Shown one piece after another: positions 10,882 to 11,165 of a stretch of DNA of 11,165 bases. Both the position numbers and the translations under genes were made by a program. Under the pieces are notes generated by a model. That model was not told the DNA's origin. It did no database searches and saw only the letters and a list, made by a program, of their open reading frames with translations. Position 1 is the first letter of the stretch. Every line of letters begins with the position of its first letter. Source of the stretch: Dehalococcoidia bacterium (GTDB lineage: Bacteria > Chloroflexota > Dehalococcoidia > Dehalococcoidales > DAOWLH01); NCBI GenBank assembly GCA_030638985.1, contig DAOWDO010000089.1, positions 1 through 11,165 of the forward strand, written 5' to 3'.

Positions 10882-11165
10882 TTATTCTTGATTTGGTGGC
10901 TCATCTATTGCCAGCATCCCCTTCTCCAGCAGTTGATTAAAGTAGGATTCTCCTAAGGAAACCGGCGAGAACCAGCTAATAAAATCGGCTCGCCGAAACG
11001 GCTGCCTGGAGCGGATCTTCTCGATCACACCCGACCACTCCTCTGGCATTTGTAATCGTTTCCCGGTCAGCCAGTTGTGGCACTGGACTCCTCCCTCCAC
11101 TTGCGTAAACTCGAGGAACTCATCTGCCAATCGCAAACGGCATACTCCGTCGAGTGTTGTGCGAG
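10882..11165 (-). CDS. C-terminal part of an unrecognised protein (5' end outside window)
   Basis: The frame is open from the window edge to a TAA at 10882, giving 94 residues; a TTG at 11136 is internal or a weak alternative start. The visible part begins RTTLDGVCRLRLADEFLEF and continues HNWLTGKRLQMPEEWSG. It then has a helix-rich stretch (VIEKIRSRQPFRRADFISWF, then SYFNQLLEKGMLAIDEP). The closing pattern, a leucine-rich helix followed by KGMLAIDE, resembles the winged-helix-like lead segments that precede the enzyme domain in some peptide-modifying oxidoreductases, but here it ends the protein and the likeness is too weak to name a family. It is in the AT-rich right part of the window, on the same strand as the collagen-like genes, about 120 bases before their promoter. 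Confidence 0.6.
   Translation of the reverse strand, partial: RTTLDGVCRLRLADEFLEFTQVEGGVQCHNWLTGKRLQMPEEWSGVIEKIRSRQPFRRADFISWFSPVSLGESYFNQLLEKGMLAIDEPPNQE

Noticed and set aside
10746..10940. Plus-strand open frame of 64 codons near the right end
   Set aside because: It overlaps the 3' end of the minus-strand partial gene and the collagen promoter, with no ribosome binding site and no recognisable sequence.

Overview
The window looks like a chromosomal segment of an uncultured bacterium, most likely from the Chloroflexota (Dehalococcoidia-like). That placement is an inference from the mix of housekeeping families: a DUF951 protein behind a type-2 PyrF, a small SWIM zinc-finger protein, a GIN-domain lipoprotein, and a Fur-controlled CbiM/PDGLE/CbiQ/CbiO transporter. 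No rRNA or marker phylogeny is present. Several genes start with GTG or TTG. From about 1 to 9260 the DNA is fairly GC-rich and compact. From about 9260 to the right end it is visibly more AT-rich, gene-sparse and repetitive.

Layout. 1-1351 (+): the C-terminal part of a ComEC/Rec2 DNA-uptake protein (membrane segments plus metallo-beta-lactamase domain), then a small two-helix 'superinfection immunity' family protein. 1356-5392 (-): a metal-uptake block, read right to left as dtd (D-aminoacyl-tRNA deacylase), a Fur-family regulator, cbiM, a PDGLE/CbiN-like small subunit that appears frameshifted, cbiQ, cbiO and a nitroreductase. Genes from cbiM to the nitroreductase are almost contiguous. TGCAA/TTGCA inverted repeats lie both over the Fur promoter and before cbiM, which suggests that the regulator controls itself and the nickel/cobalt transporter. 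5539-5911 (+): an 84-residue SWIM zinc-finger protein whose promoter spacer contains a perfect inverted repeat and whose leader can form a hairpin. 5929-8109 (-): folC (folylpolyglutamate/dihydrofolate synthase) and a GIN-domain lipoprotein with its own good promoter. 8181-9265 (+): pyrF (UMP synthesis) and a DUF951 protein.

9266-9635 (+) holds a 30-residue membrane microprotein with a clear ribosome binding site, then only the first ~25 residues of a DinB (DNA polymerase IV) gene running straight into a 13-bp terminator hairpin, so dinB is a truncated remnant. 9801-10643 (-) holds the most unusual content: two tandem 137-residue membrane-anchored collagen-like proteins, built of Gly-X-Y triplets in which Y is mostly Asp, and both ending in a short Cys-X-Cys tail. 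A sigma-70-like promoter and a possible 9-codon leader peptide precede them. The right edge carries the C-terminal end of an unrecognised protein.

Promoters were located by eye as hexamers with 16-17 bp spacing and are predictions. No tRNA, rRNA, CRISPR array, insertion sequence or replication origin was found.
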